Source: CAZQXD01 sp964597315
Lineage (GTDB): Bacteria > Pseudomonadota > Gammaproteobacteria > Competibacterales > Competibacteraceae
DNA: 10,204 nt
Direction of reading: 5' to 3'
NCBI GenBank assembly: GCA_964597315.1
Contig: CAZQXD010000103.1
Span: 1-10,204 of the forward strand
Shown here: piece by piece, positions 1 through 7,251 of the stretch
Layout: every line of letters begins with the position of its first letter
Position numbering within the stretch: position 1 is the stretch's first letter
The notes under the pieces: model-generated
Database searches by the model: none
Told to the model about the DNA's origin: nothing
What the model saw: the letters and a program-made list of their open reading frames with translations, nothing else
Made by a program: the position numbers and the translations under genes

Positions 1-370
1 TGATGTCCCTGATCGAGCACCCCAAGAAGGTCTTAAAGTCACGCGCGGCATGAATAAGGTAGCCACGATCTCGACATGGCAGTTACGTAACCAATTGAAA
101 AACAAAGAAACATCGAAAGCTCGAATCTCTCCCTATTCGCCAATATCGCAATAAAATCAATAGATTATACGATCATCTTGGCCATCGGCACGGTGTCGGC
201 AAAATCGGACCATTTGATTAGAATAGGTCCGGCGGACCTCGGTGGGCGCCTGCTAGGCGGCCTCTAAAAGCGCCTCGCATCAGCCCTATTCTGAAATGGG
301 TCTTCGCACGAAACGCCCGGCGTAAAACGGTGATGATCGGGTTTCGAGCGGCCATCCCGTATCAGCACGC
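1..370. other. Intergenic region without a recognisable gene
   Basis: No convincing gene is present. A short open stretch at 3-53 on the plus strand (reads MSLIEHPKKVLKSRAA, then TGA) could be the tail of a gene lying left of the window, but I do not recognise it. From about 60 to 240 the sequence is more AT-rich than the neighbouring genes, and it contains the left copy of a 76-base direct repeat (60-135). The 3' end of the methyltransferase gene begins at 371. I see no clear stem-loop followed by a T-run that would end that gene. Confidence 0.6.
60..135 (+). repeat. Left copy of a 76-base imperfect direct repeat
   Basis: Aligned without gaps to 2407-2482 it matches at 55 of 76 positions, and the last 13 bases (GAATCTCTCCCTA, 123-135) are identical. 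Mismatches are spread over all three codon positions in every frame, so the two copies are not kept alike by protein coding. Similarity stops sharply after the identical 13-mer. The right copy runs into the first recognisable bases of a decayed IS3 transposase, so both copies may be IS3-derived debris. Alternatively they are the edges of a unit carrying the methyltransferase and AraC genes. Confidence 0.7.
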
Positions 371-1240
371 CTAACGGACCCTCAGGGCATCGCGGCCACC
401 AGTCCCCGATACCACGTGCGCGCGTGTGGGCAGCGAAATTTCACCTCCCGGAGTCACCTCGAAAACGCTAAGGCGTCTTTGACATTCGGTATGGATGGCA
501 CGGATCTCCTCTTCCGGCAGGTGTACGCCCATTATCGGCAACCAGCCACGAATCTCGACTTCGACGAACTCGTATAGGCTCGCGAAGCGGGCACTGCCGT
601 CGATGGTCTTTAGCTCGACGTTTGCAAGCCCTGCATATTCGGCCATCTGCTTAAGTGATTCCCGGTCACCGAGGCAAAATGGCGCGCGTAGCGCATCGCC
701 CGCCCGGCGCCCGCTCACGCGATCAAGGACATTCACCTTTTCCTGGAAGCCCGGGTTGTTTTCTAGGGAGTCCCACACAGCGAATGCGACGCGACCGGCC
801 GGAGCCAGAACGCGACACATCTCCCGCAGCGCATTTTCCCGGTCCGGGAAGAACATCAGGCCGTACTGGCACAGCACTCGATCGAAGCTTGCATCCATAA
901 ATGGCAGGCTGTCCGCGTTCCCCCACCGCCAGTCGATCTCCGGATTCAACCGTTTCGCGACTGCGAGCATCCCGGGTGCGATGTCCAGACCCACCGGCGC
1001 CGGACGCGCCCCGACGACGCCCGGAAGCTCGCGGGTGAGCGCGCCGGTCCCGCATGCAATGTCGAGCGTGCGATGGCCCGGCCGGACATCGGCGGCCGCA
1101 ATGACATGGGCCGACCACTCCGCGAACAGGGCCGGTACGAATGTTTGCTCGTAGGCGAGTGCCGCATCGATATCCGCCGCTGATGCCTCGGGTAGGTTCG
1201 AACTTGTTCCCATACCGTGAATCGTTTCTACTGTAGCCAT
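371..1240 (-). CDS. Class I SAM-dependent methyltransferase (UbiE/Methyltransf_11-like)
   Basis: A 289-residue soluble protein predicted to transfer a methyl group from S-adenosylmethionine to an unidentified small molecule. The Rossmann-fold landmarks are clear: motif I LDIACGTGALT at residues 59-69 binds SAM, the acidic motif II region GLDIAPGML is at 84-92, the GNADSLPF and FDRVLCQYGLMFFPD stretches are at 107-133, and the strand LAPAGRVAFAVW is at 145-156. This order is typical of UbiE/COQ5-like enzymes, but the roughly 130-residue C-terminal half, which sets substrate choice, does not tell me the substrate. The ATG at 1238-1240 is chosen because a GGAG ribosome-binding site lies about seven bases upstream. 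It is transcribed away from the AraC gene, with 49 bases between the start codons, so the regulator is a natural candidate to control it. I would not call it ubiE, as there are no quinone-pathway neighbours. Confidence 0.88.
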   Translation of the reverse strand: MATVETIHGMGTSSNLPEASAADIDAALAYEQTFVPALFAEWSAHVIAAADVRPGHRTLDIACGTGALTRELPGVVGARPAPVGLDIAPGMLAVAKRLNPEIDWRWGNADSLPFMDASFDRVLCQYGLMFFPDRENALREMCRVLAPAGRVAFAVWDSLENNPGFQEKVNVLDRVSGRRAGDALRAPFCLGDRESLKQMAEYAGLANVELKTIDGSARFASLYEFVEVEIRGWLPIMGVHLPEEEIRAIHTECQRRLSVFEVTPGGEISLPTRAHVVSGTGGRDALRVR

Positions 1241-1289
1241 GGGTTTCTCCGTTCAATGTGTCTAGAGACGACACGGCCACTGTAATACG

Positions 1290-2339
1290 ATGAGGGATAG
1301 GTCACTGGACTCTACGTCCGAATTGCTTGATTCAGCGTCCGCGAAGACCGAGCCGTTGCTGGCGGGACGCTTGGATCCGGTATCGGACGTACTCGACACG
1401 GTTCGGCTGCGGGGGGCGGTCTTCTTCCTGTGGGAGCCAGGCTTGCCGTACGGTATCGGCGTCGCCGAAGGGCAGCGCCTGTGCCGCCACATCCAGCCGC
1501 GCTCCGACTGCATTATTTCTTACCATGTGGTGATCGACGGCCCGTGCTGGGCTGCCGTCAACGACGAGCCACCGATACGGCTTCAGACCGGCGATACGCT
1601 GGTACTCCCACGGGGCGACGCCTACAAGATTGCCAGCTCGCCACAGTACCCGACGCCAGAGGATGAACAGGCGTCCATCGCGTTCTTCAAGGCGATGTCA
1701 GAGGGCAAGATGCCCGCAGTGGTGACCGACGGCGGTCCCGGCCCGCAACGCAATAAGCTGATCTGCGGGTTCCTGGGCTGCGCGATGGGGCCTTACAATC
1801 CGCTGCTCTTGACCCTGCCCCGAATGATGCGGGTCCCGGCCCCGGAGTCGAGTTCGGACCCGCTGGCGTCGCTGATTTCGTTCGCCCTCACGGAATCGCG
1901 CCAGTCCTGTGGCGGTGAGCGCAGCCTGCTCAGTCGGCTCAGCGAGGTGATGTTTGTCGAGGTGCTACGGCGTTACCTGCGCTCAGGGCCGACGGATGAC
2001 GCCGGCTGGCTGGCCGGGCTTCGGGACCCGCTAGTGGGGCGATCACTCGCGATCTTGCACCAGAACGTCGCGCGACCGTGGACGGTCCAGGCTCTGGCGC
2101 GCGCAACCGGCGTTTCCCGGTCGACGCTGTCGAAGCATTTCACCAAAACCGTCGGAGTGGCGCCGATGCAGTACCTGACGCAATGGCGCATGCAGGTCGC
2201 GGCGCACCGGTTGTCCGAGGGCGGGGCCAAATTGATTGCGGTTGCTCTTGACGTGGGTTACGACTCGGAGGCCGCCTTCAGCCGGGCGTTCAAGCGCGTA
2301 ACAGGTTTGTCGCCGCGACAGTGGCGCAAGCGTTACTAA
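1290..2339 (+). CDS. AraC-family transcriptional regulator with N-terminal cupin domain
   Basis: A 349-residue regulator. Residues about 33-118 (DVLDTVRLRGAVFF onward, through GDTLVLPRGDAYKI) match the N-terminal cupin type found in many AraC regulators, which senses a ligand and may dimerise. Residues about 247-349 form the double helix-turn-helix DNA-binding region. The first recognition helix is around TVQALARATGVSRSTLSKHF, and the family signature is GYDSEAAFSRAFKRVTGLSP near the C-terminus. Full length for the subfamily. The ATG at 1290 has only a weak ribosome-binding site, and the first 30 residues are unlike the family, so the real start may lie slightly downstream. It diverges from the methyltransferase gene and probably acts on the shared 49-base promoter region. 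Regulators of this subfamily usually control one neighbouring enzyme operon and often themselves. The effector is unknown. Confidence 0.9.
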   Translation: MRDRSLDSTSELLDSASAKTEPLLAGRLDPVSDVLDTVRLRGAVFFLWEPGLPYGIGVAEGQRLCRHIQPRSDCIISYHVVIDGPCWAAVNDEPPIRLQTGDTLVLPRGDAYKIASSPQYPTPEDEQASIAFFKAMSEGKMPAVVTDGGPGPQRNKLICGFLGCAMGPYNPLLLTLPRMMRVPAPESSSDPLASLISFALTESRQSCGGERSLLSRLSEVMFVEVLRRYLRSGPTDDAGWLAGLRDPLVGRSLAILHQNVARPWTVQALARATGVSRSTLSKHFTKTVGVAPMQYLTQWRMQVAAHRLSEGGAKLIAVALDVGYDSEAAFSRAFKRVTGLSPRQWRKRY

Positions 2340-2406
2340 AGAGACCTCTCAATGACGCCATGCGCCGCAACAGAGGGACTAGCGAAGCCTCCCGGTTGGG
2401 AAACAT

Positions 2407-2482
2407 TAGACACGCTCCGGACACGGTGGCTTCGCAACCGATGGAAATACATGGCAATACCGAACGTTAGAATCTCTCCCTA
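2407..2482 (+). repeat. Right copy of the 76-base imperfect direct repeat
   Basis: Partner of 60-135: 55/76 identical without gaps, with the 13-base identical block at 2470-2482. The two copies bracket the methyltransferase and AraC genes. Its last 16 bases overlap the first sequence I can assign to the IS3 transposase relic. Confidence 0.7.
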
Positions 2483-3170
2483 CGACTGGCGGGGCGTTCA
2501 CCCTCGAAGCGAGTTTAGGAGAGCGCACGTCTGAAGGTGGCGATCCGGGCCGCTCATGGCGGAACCCGGCACATACGGAACCTGTCGGTTGCAGCCGGAA
2601 CTGGCCGCCATGGGCGTTGTGGCGGGGCGTGACCGTATTGCTCGCCTGCGCCGTGAGAGGGGCCTGGGTTGCCGCCAGAAGCGCCGCTTCAAGGCCACCA
2701 CCGACTCGGCCCATAGGCTGGCGGTGGCGGACAATGTCCTGGGCCAGGTGTTCGCCCCTACTCGTCCCCATGAGGTCTGGACCGGCGACATCACGTACAT
2801 TCCCACCGGCGAGGGCCGGCTGTAGTCGGCGGCCCTCAAGGCCGTGTTCACCTGCCAGATCGTGGGTGACGCGATGGGCGAACGGCTGACCACCGAGCGG
2901 GTCAGCCGGGTCCTGTGTCGGGCCGTCGGGCAGCATCGCCCCCCGTCAGGACTGCTCCACCACACGGACCGGGGTAGCCCGTATTGGGCGACTGCCTACC
3001 GCGACCTGCTCCTACGCAGTTCCATGTCACGTCAGGGCGACGGTTTCGATAACGCGCCCATCGAGCGCTTCTGGGGCACTCTGAAGAACGAGCGGGTGCA
3101 TCATTATCCCTATGCCACACGCGCCCAGGCCGAGGCGTCGATCCGGGAGTACATCGAGATTTTCTACAAC
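2467..3170 (+). pseudogene. IS3-family transposase OrfB, 5' part, interrupted and decayed
   Basis: This is the DDE transposase (rve integrase core) of an IS3-family insertion sequence. Pieces run in order: an N-terminal stub reading VRISPYDWRG in the frame of 2556 (2467 onward), LKVAIRAAH in another frame (2531-2557), then GTYGTCRLQPEL back in the first frame, so at least two frameshifts are present. An in-frame TAG at 2823-2825 replaces the conserved tyrosine region after TGEG. The catalytic triad is visible: Asp in WTGDITYI (2787-2789), Asp in HTDRGSPYW (2967-2969) and Glu in DNAPIERFW (3063-3065). The second Asp and the Glu are 31 residues apart instead of the family's 35, because about four residues are missing just before 3024. 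The gene stops abruptly after YIEIFYN at 3170. Its missing C-terminal end is found at 5799-5882. I see no OrfA and no left terminal repeat. Confidence 0.85.
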
Positions 3171-3179
3171 TACGTATTC

Positions 3180-3191
3180 ATAATACCCCAC
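3180..3191 (+). repeat. Left subterminal inverted repeat of the recombinase element
   Basis: ATAATACCCCAC, lying ten bases inside the left junction. Its reverse complement matches 5784-5795 at 10 of 12 positions. It may be part of the recombinase binding site in the attachment end. Confidence 0.4.
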
Positions 3192-3195
3192 TCCG

Positions 3196-5267
3196 CTATG
3201 TGCTTGAAAAGGTTATTTCTTGCTGCGAGTTTCCTGGTACCGCCAGACTGCCTTTGCGGCTTCGAACCCGCTGGACCAGTTCAATAGCCGCCTGGGAGGA
3301 CAATGCCTGCTGGTGAAAGATCCAGGGACCATTGCCCAGAGGATGTTCGGCAGGTAGTTCGCCTCGCTCAACAGCCAACCGTAGGGTTTTGGAACTGACG
3401 CTCAGTAAAGCCGCTGCCTCGGTCAGATTCATCCAGCCTTGAGCGGCTCGTTGCTGCGGGCAATAACAGGGAATTTTGTGGGTGCTACGTAGCGAGGTCA
3501 CGCGTTCGCGTGTCCACCAATTGCCCCGCCCGGTGCGCAGGCCGTTGCGATTGAGCATCCCGGCGATGGTTTGATCCGAGCACAGCCGTGCCAGTTGTCG
3601 TACCGCCTCGACCACCTCTTTCGAAGTCTGCGTAGACTGACCGCGCCGCCGACGCGGTAGGCGTAGCTGCGTATGTACACCCCCTTTCCAATGAAGGATG
3701 AGGCAGAGTTCATGGGCTTGGTCATCGATATCGACCCATACCTCCTCGATCAAGGCGCGCACGATCCGCTTCTTGAGCCGCGGGTCGGTTTGGGGGGCCA
3801 GCCAGAGCCCCTCCAGATCCTCAGCCAAAGTCTTAAAGACCTCGGTGGAGACTACTGAGGTCTGTGCCTGCTCCTGGGTCTGGGCTTCAAGCCGATTTTC
3901 CAAATCCTGGACTCGTTGCAGGGCTTGATTCCAACGCCGCTCCAGTTCGTCGGTCACCAGGCGGTTTTCAGGATCTGCCGCATCGTAGTGCTTGAACGCC
4001 CTTTGGGCGGCATAACGCGCCGCCTGCACATCCCGTCTCAGGATGTCCAGAATCTGCTCCCGCTGGCCAGCCTGGTGTGCTCCCGCCTGTATGGCCGCCT
4101 CCACGGCGGCCGGTTGCACCACCCTGAGAAGGGCCTGCCCGATAGCCCGATCTACCGCCTGTCCACTGAAGGCAATGCAGCGAGGCGCGGCGTTATCCAG
4201 CCAACCCCGCTCACAGCCATAGCGCAGCACATCACTGTTGGCGCCCGTATAGCGTACGACCAGCTTGCGGCCACACCGTCGACAGCGCAGCAAGCCGGCC
4301 AGTAAGGCCGGGCCATGCCGGGGGGCGCCACTCTGGCCTTTGCCAGTGACATTCTGTGTGATCATCTGCTGAATGAGCTCGAAACGCGCCCAGTCAATGT
4401 AGCCCTCATGCGCCCCAGGGATCAACGTCAGCCATTGGGCCTGCGGCTTGCGTCGAGTACGGGTTTGAGGGTGCGGGCCGGGCGGGCAGAAGACGGTTTC
4501 CGTCTTGCCATAGGCGTAGGCTCCCCCATAGGCCGGCTGGGTCAGCATCCGGTCGACCATGCCGTAGTTCGGGCGTCTCCAGATCAGTTCGCCTCTGGGT
4601 GTGCGAACCGGTAGCGAAAGATCGTGTTCCAGAAACCACAGCAACCTCTGTCGGGCCGTGCCGATGTTCAAGAACGTATCAAAGAGCAGACGGATGATCT
4701 CCTGAACCCGTTGGTCAGGATCTTTCTCCAGACGCTGATCCTCGGTCTTGAGGTAACCGACCGGTGCAGCCACCAGTCACTCCCCGCGCCGGGCCTTCTC
4801 GTAGCGGGCTTCCAGAGAACGCTGACGCAGCAATTCAAGCTCATACTCATTCAAACTGCCCTTCACCAGCAGAAGAAGGTCGTTGCCCTGGCGCGGGGCG
4901 TAGACCGACTCCTGGTCGACCAGCAGGGTATCGACCCTCCTGCATAATTCCACCAGATGTTGCCATTCACGGCTGTTACGGGCAAAGCGCGACATTTCCC
5001 GAGCAGCCACCGCGCCGAGCTGACCCAGACAGACCTGTGCGACCAGGGCCTCGAATCCTGATCGAATGACCGTCCCGGCCGCTGAGCAGCCCAGGTCCTC
5101 ATCAATGAGCTCGATGTTCGACCAGCCCAGTTGCTCCAGACGTCCCTTCATGGCGTACTGGAGGCGCTGGCTTTCCTGATTGTGCTGCACCTGATAGGGA
5201 GAGGATTGACGAATGTACAGCAGCGCCTTACGGGCCAGATGGTGGGGTCGGACTTCTCACTGATCGT
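3196..5267 (-). pseudogene. Large serine recombinase (Y4bA/Y4pH-like), inactivated
   Basis: The protein would be about 690 residues and cut and rejoin DNA through a serine nucleophile. The catalytic serine lies in YIRQSSPYQ at about 5219-5193, upstream of any usable start, and is followed by NQESQRLQY and the resolvase core including REMSRFARNSREW. After an in-frame TGA (4779-4777), just past ARRGE, the same frame continues as LVAAPVGYLK to 3196. That second piece holds the recombinase domain (RLLFDTFLNIGTARQ onward), a zinc ribbon (CRRCGRK then YGCERG and PRC), a coiled-coil region (DLENRLEAQTQEQ) and a C-terminal helix-turn-helix (MNLTEAAALLSVSSKTLR). At the front, the expected ISEK start is in a different frame (ACG at 5267-5265 where ATG is expected) and one base is missing near 5252. 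A GTG right after the TGA could in principle start a separate 525-residue C-terminal protein with no catalytic serine. Confidence 0.85.
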
Positions 5268-5448
5268 CCACCTCCTGAGCCGTCGTCTTTGGCCGGTGTG
5301 GGGCCTGATACTGGCCAAGCAGGTGCGCCAGCAGGGTGAGGGTACGCTGGCGCACCTCGGGCGGCAGGCTCCACCAGGTCGGCTGGCCGGGCTCCGGGAG
5401 TCGTAGGGACAACTGACGATCGGGACGAACTCGGCGTGGGCGTGGCAT
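5257..5448 (-). CDS. Small conserved-looking protein of the recombinase element (63 aa)
   Basis: A 63-residue, proline- and arginine-rich protein starting MPRPRRVRPDRQLSL, with a helical core around LPPEVRQRTLTLLAHLL (about residues 33-49). I chose the ATG at 5448 over an upstream ATG at 5520 because a strong AAGGAG ribosome-binding site lies seven to eight bases before it. It sits between the DUF5372-like gene and the recombinase, and its TGA overlaps the expected recombinase start. This arrangement suggests translational coupling when the element was alive. It occupies the place of the small y4bC/y4pJ-type genes in related elements. That placement rests on gene order as I recall it, not on a search. 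The function is unknown; an accessory role in recombination is a guess. Confidence 0.6.
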   Translation of the reverse strand: MPRPRRVRPDRQLSLRLPEPGQPTWWSLPPEVRQRTLTLLAHLLGQYQAPHRPKTTAQEVDDQ

Positions 5449-5762
5449 CGGTCTCTCCTTGCCCAAGGGCAACGATGCACAGCTTGCCCCACCGCCGCTT
5501 CCCTGCCAGCCGAAGGGCAAAGCAGTTCTCTTAACTGAAGCAACGCAGGGGCATCTACATAAGGCTGGTCAGCCAGAGGCCGTATACAGCAGGTCACGGG
5601 GTCCAACATCCATAGGGGAATCTCCAGCGCCCGCTCCAGATCGTCCGACTGCCTCACACACCGTGCAACCCGTTGACCTGCACGGATAACCGTCTCCCGA
5701 ACTACCACGGCCTGTCGGTACCAGGGATGCCAGGGATAGCAAACTTCACGGGCGTCAGTAAT
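5449..5762 (-). CDS. DUF5372-like (Y4bD/Y4pK family) protein of the recombinase element, ends uncertain
   Basis: The minus-strand frame begins ITDAREVCYPWHPWYRQAV, resembling the Y4bD/Y4pK group (DUF5372), whose members start with a similar HPFHP-type motif. It continues through IPLWMLDPV and YVDAPALLQLRELL. In related elements such a gene travels with the serine recombinase; its role is unknown. There is no ATG, GTG or TTG start inside the element. The natural start position reads ATT at 5762-5760, perhaps an altered ATG. The next formal start (GTG at 5813) lies outside the element in IS3 sequence. At the 3' end the frame stays open to 5148, across the other two genes, so its true stop has probably been lost by a small indel. 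Likely a decaying gene; the coordinates given are the recognisable part. Confidence 0.5.
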
Positions 5763-5764
5763 AT

Positions 5765-5793
5765 GGGTTTTGGGTTGTGGGTTGTGGGGTTGT
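5765..5793 (+). repeat. Tandem GGGTTGT repeats at the right end of the recombinase element
   Basis: Four head-to-tail units: GGGTTTT (5765-5771), GGGTTGT (5772-5778), GGGTTGT (5779-5785) and GGGGTTGT (5786-5793). They stop two to three bases before the AAC shared by both junctions. A phased G/T-rich array so close to the crossover could be the recombinase's DNA-binding arm on this side. The left end has only one related motif (CCCCAC at 3186-3191). Confidence 0.6.
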
Positions 5794-5798
5794 ATAAC

Positions 5799-5882
5799 CG
5801 CCAACGCCGCCACTCGCGGCTTGGCGACTTGGCCCCCGCTGAATTCAGCAACAGGTACTGGGATTCAGCGAGGGCCGCTTGA
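5799..5882 (+). pseudogene. IS3-family transposase OrfB, C-terminal end
   Basis: The frame reads RQRRHSRLGDLAPAEF, the conserved C-terminal block of IS3 transposases, then ends at TGA 5880-5882. It is in phase with the fragment ending at 3170 once the inserted element is removed. jetC-like sequence begins immediately after the stop, so either the right terminal repeat of this IS overlaps the stop codon or it has been lost. Confidence 0.88.
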
Positions 5883-7025
5883 AGGGGTACTGCCAGCTCT
5901 TGCGCAGCAGCGAGAGCAGTGCTTGAGAAAGCAGGGGCAGGCCAAGGAGTCCTGCCGGCAACTAGACTGGGTCTTTCCGAACTCTCCTCACCGATTTGCC
6001 GAGTTGGTCGGTGAGGCGCGACAGGAGCTTGAGCGCTGGGAGAGTGGCAGTAACGAGATCAGTGAAAAGCGGGATCTGCTGGTGATCCAGAAAAAGGAGA
6101 CCGAGACGGCGTTTACGCAAACCGCCGGCGAGGTGAAGGCCCTGGAACGGCAGCTAAATATCCCCGCGCACATGCTGAATCTGCGTCAGGAGATTGCCGC
6201 TTCCATCGGCGTATCAGAGAGTGCGCTGCCCTTTATCGGTGAGCTGATCGAGGTGAAACCGGACGAGGCGGAGTGGCAAGGGGCCATCGAGCGGGTGCTG
6301 CATGGCTTTGCGCTCTCCCTGCTGGTCGATGAACGTCACTATTCCGCGCTTTCCAACCACATCAACAGTCGCCACCTGGGGCAGCGATTGGTTTATTACC
6401 GCACGGGGCAGGTAGATCGCCAGCAGGCCAAGCCGGTCGGCGCCGATTCGTTGGTGCTCAAGCTAAACATCGCTAAAGAGTGTAGCCAATCCGAATGGTT
6501 GAGGACCGAGCTGCGCCGCCGCTTCGACTACGCCTGTGTCAACTCCATTCAGTCCTTCCGGCGTGCTGACCGAGCCTTGACCCGTGAGGGTCAGGCCAAA
6601 CACAGCAAGACCCGGCACGAGAAAGATGACCGTCGCCATGTCGGTGATCGCAGGTATTGGGTGTTGGGATTTGATAACCGTGAGAAGCTGGCGCTCTACC
6701 GTAAACAGGCCCAGGAACTTGCGGGGAAAATCTCTGATCTGGATGAACGAATCAAGGCGCTATCTGATCAGGAGGGTGTCCGGGCTAAACGCGCGATCCA
6801 TTGCCAGACGTTGGTCAATCTGCAATGGCAAGAGGTGGATGTTGCTCCCCTGCTGACGGGTATCGACAAGCTGGCACGCCGGATTCGTGATGCCCTGGAG
6901 GGAAATAAGGCGCTTATGGATGTGGCCGATCAGATCGAACGGCAGAAGCAAGTCGCCCAGCATGCGGACGAAGCGCTTCGCAAGACAACCATTGAATATG
7001 AGAAAGCCGTCGTTGACATCCTCCC

Positions 7026-7042
7026 CGGCCTGAAGGCCGGAG
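7026..7042. repeat. Right-end hairpin of the IS200/IS605 relic
   Basis: CCGGCC and GGCCGG pair around a short TGAA-containing centre. Subterminal hairpins like this are what the single-strand transposase of IS200/IS605 elements recognises. In TnpB elements the omega-RNA also ends here. Confidence 0.65.
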
Positions 7043-7231
7043 ATTCCTACGGCGTCCCGTTGGTTTTGCGGGATCGCTTCAGTGGGTTCCTGGGCCGAGT
7101 GCCTGACTGCGCTGCTCGTGTCTCCACAGGCGTTACTTCCCGCCTGCCCGGCGGTAGGTCCAGTGGACCCCTTCACTTTAGCGGCGCTAGAACAGCCCCG
7201 CAAGGGGGCTATCGCGCCGCGCGCTATCCTT

Positions 7232-7251
7232 CCCCGCCCTGAACGGCGGGG
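7232..7251. repeat. Left-end hairpin of the IS200/IS605 relic
   Basis: A perfect seven-base stem, CCCCGCC with GGCGGGG, around the loop CTGAAC. Confidence 0.7.

Larger units (their letters stand above)
3171..5798. mobile_element. Serine-recombinase mobile element inserted in the IS3 transposase gene
   Basis: The unit is 2,628 bases long. Its limits are defined by the broken IS3 protein: YIEIFYN ends at 3170 and RQRRHSRLGDLAPAEF resumes at 5799, in the same frame. The host sequence AAC is present at both junctions (3168-3170 and 5796-5798), which fits a serine-recombinase crossover at a short shared core and not a longer target duplication. Contents, all on the minus strand: a DUF5372-like gene, a 63-codon gene, then a large serine recombinase ending 25 bases from the left edge. 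This gene set recalls the y4bA-y4bD/y4pH-y4pK group first named on the Rhizobium plasmid pNGR234a. Near the ends there is an imperfect inverted repeat (ATAATACCCCAC at 3180-3191 against ATACAACCCCAC on the minus strand at 5784-5795, 10/12). The element looks immobile now. Confidence 0.82.

Noticed and set aside
495..1154. A 219-codon open frame on the plus strand, opposite the methyltransferase gene
   Set aside because: Low-complexity Arg/Ser-rich translation lying antisense to a gene with clear motifs; a shadow frame of GC-rich coding DNA.
723..1280. A 185-codon minus-strand frame overlapping the methyltransferase
   Set aside because: Arg/Gly-rich out-of-frame reading of the same gene, with no recognisable motif.
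4777..4779. The TGA in the recombinase as a selenocysteine or programmed readthrough site
   Set aside because: The family normally has leucine here and no recoding signal is visible; a plain nonsense mutation is simpler.
5193..5208. Similarity of the recombinase SSPY coding bases to the 13-mer of the 76-base repeat
   Set aside because: The match is broken by an extra base and does not extend outwards; likely chance.
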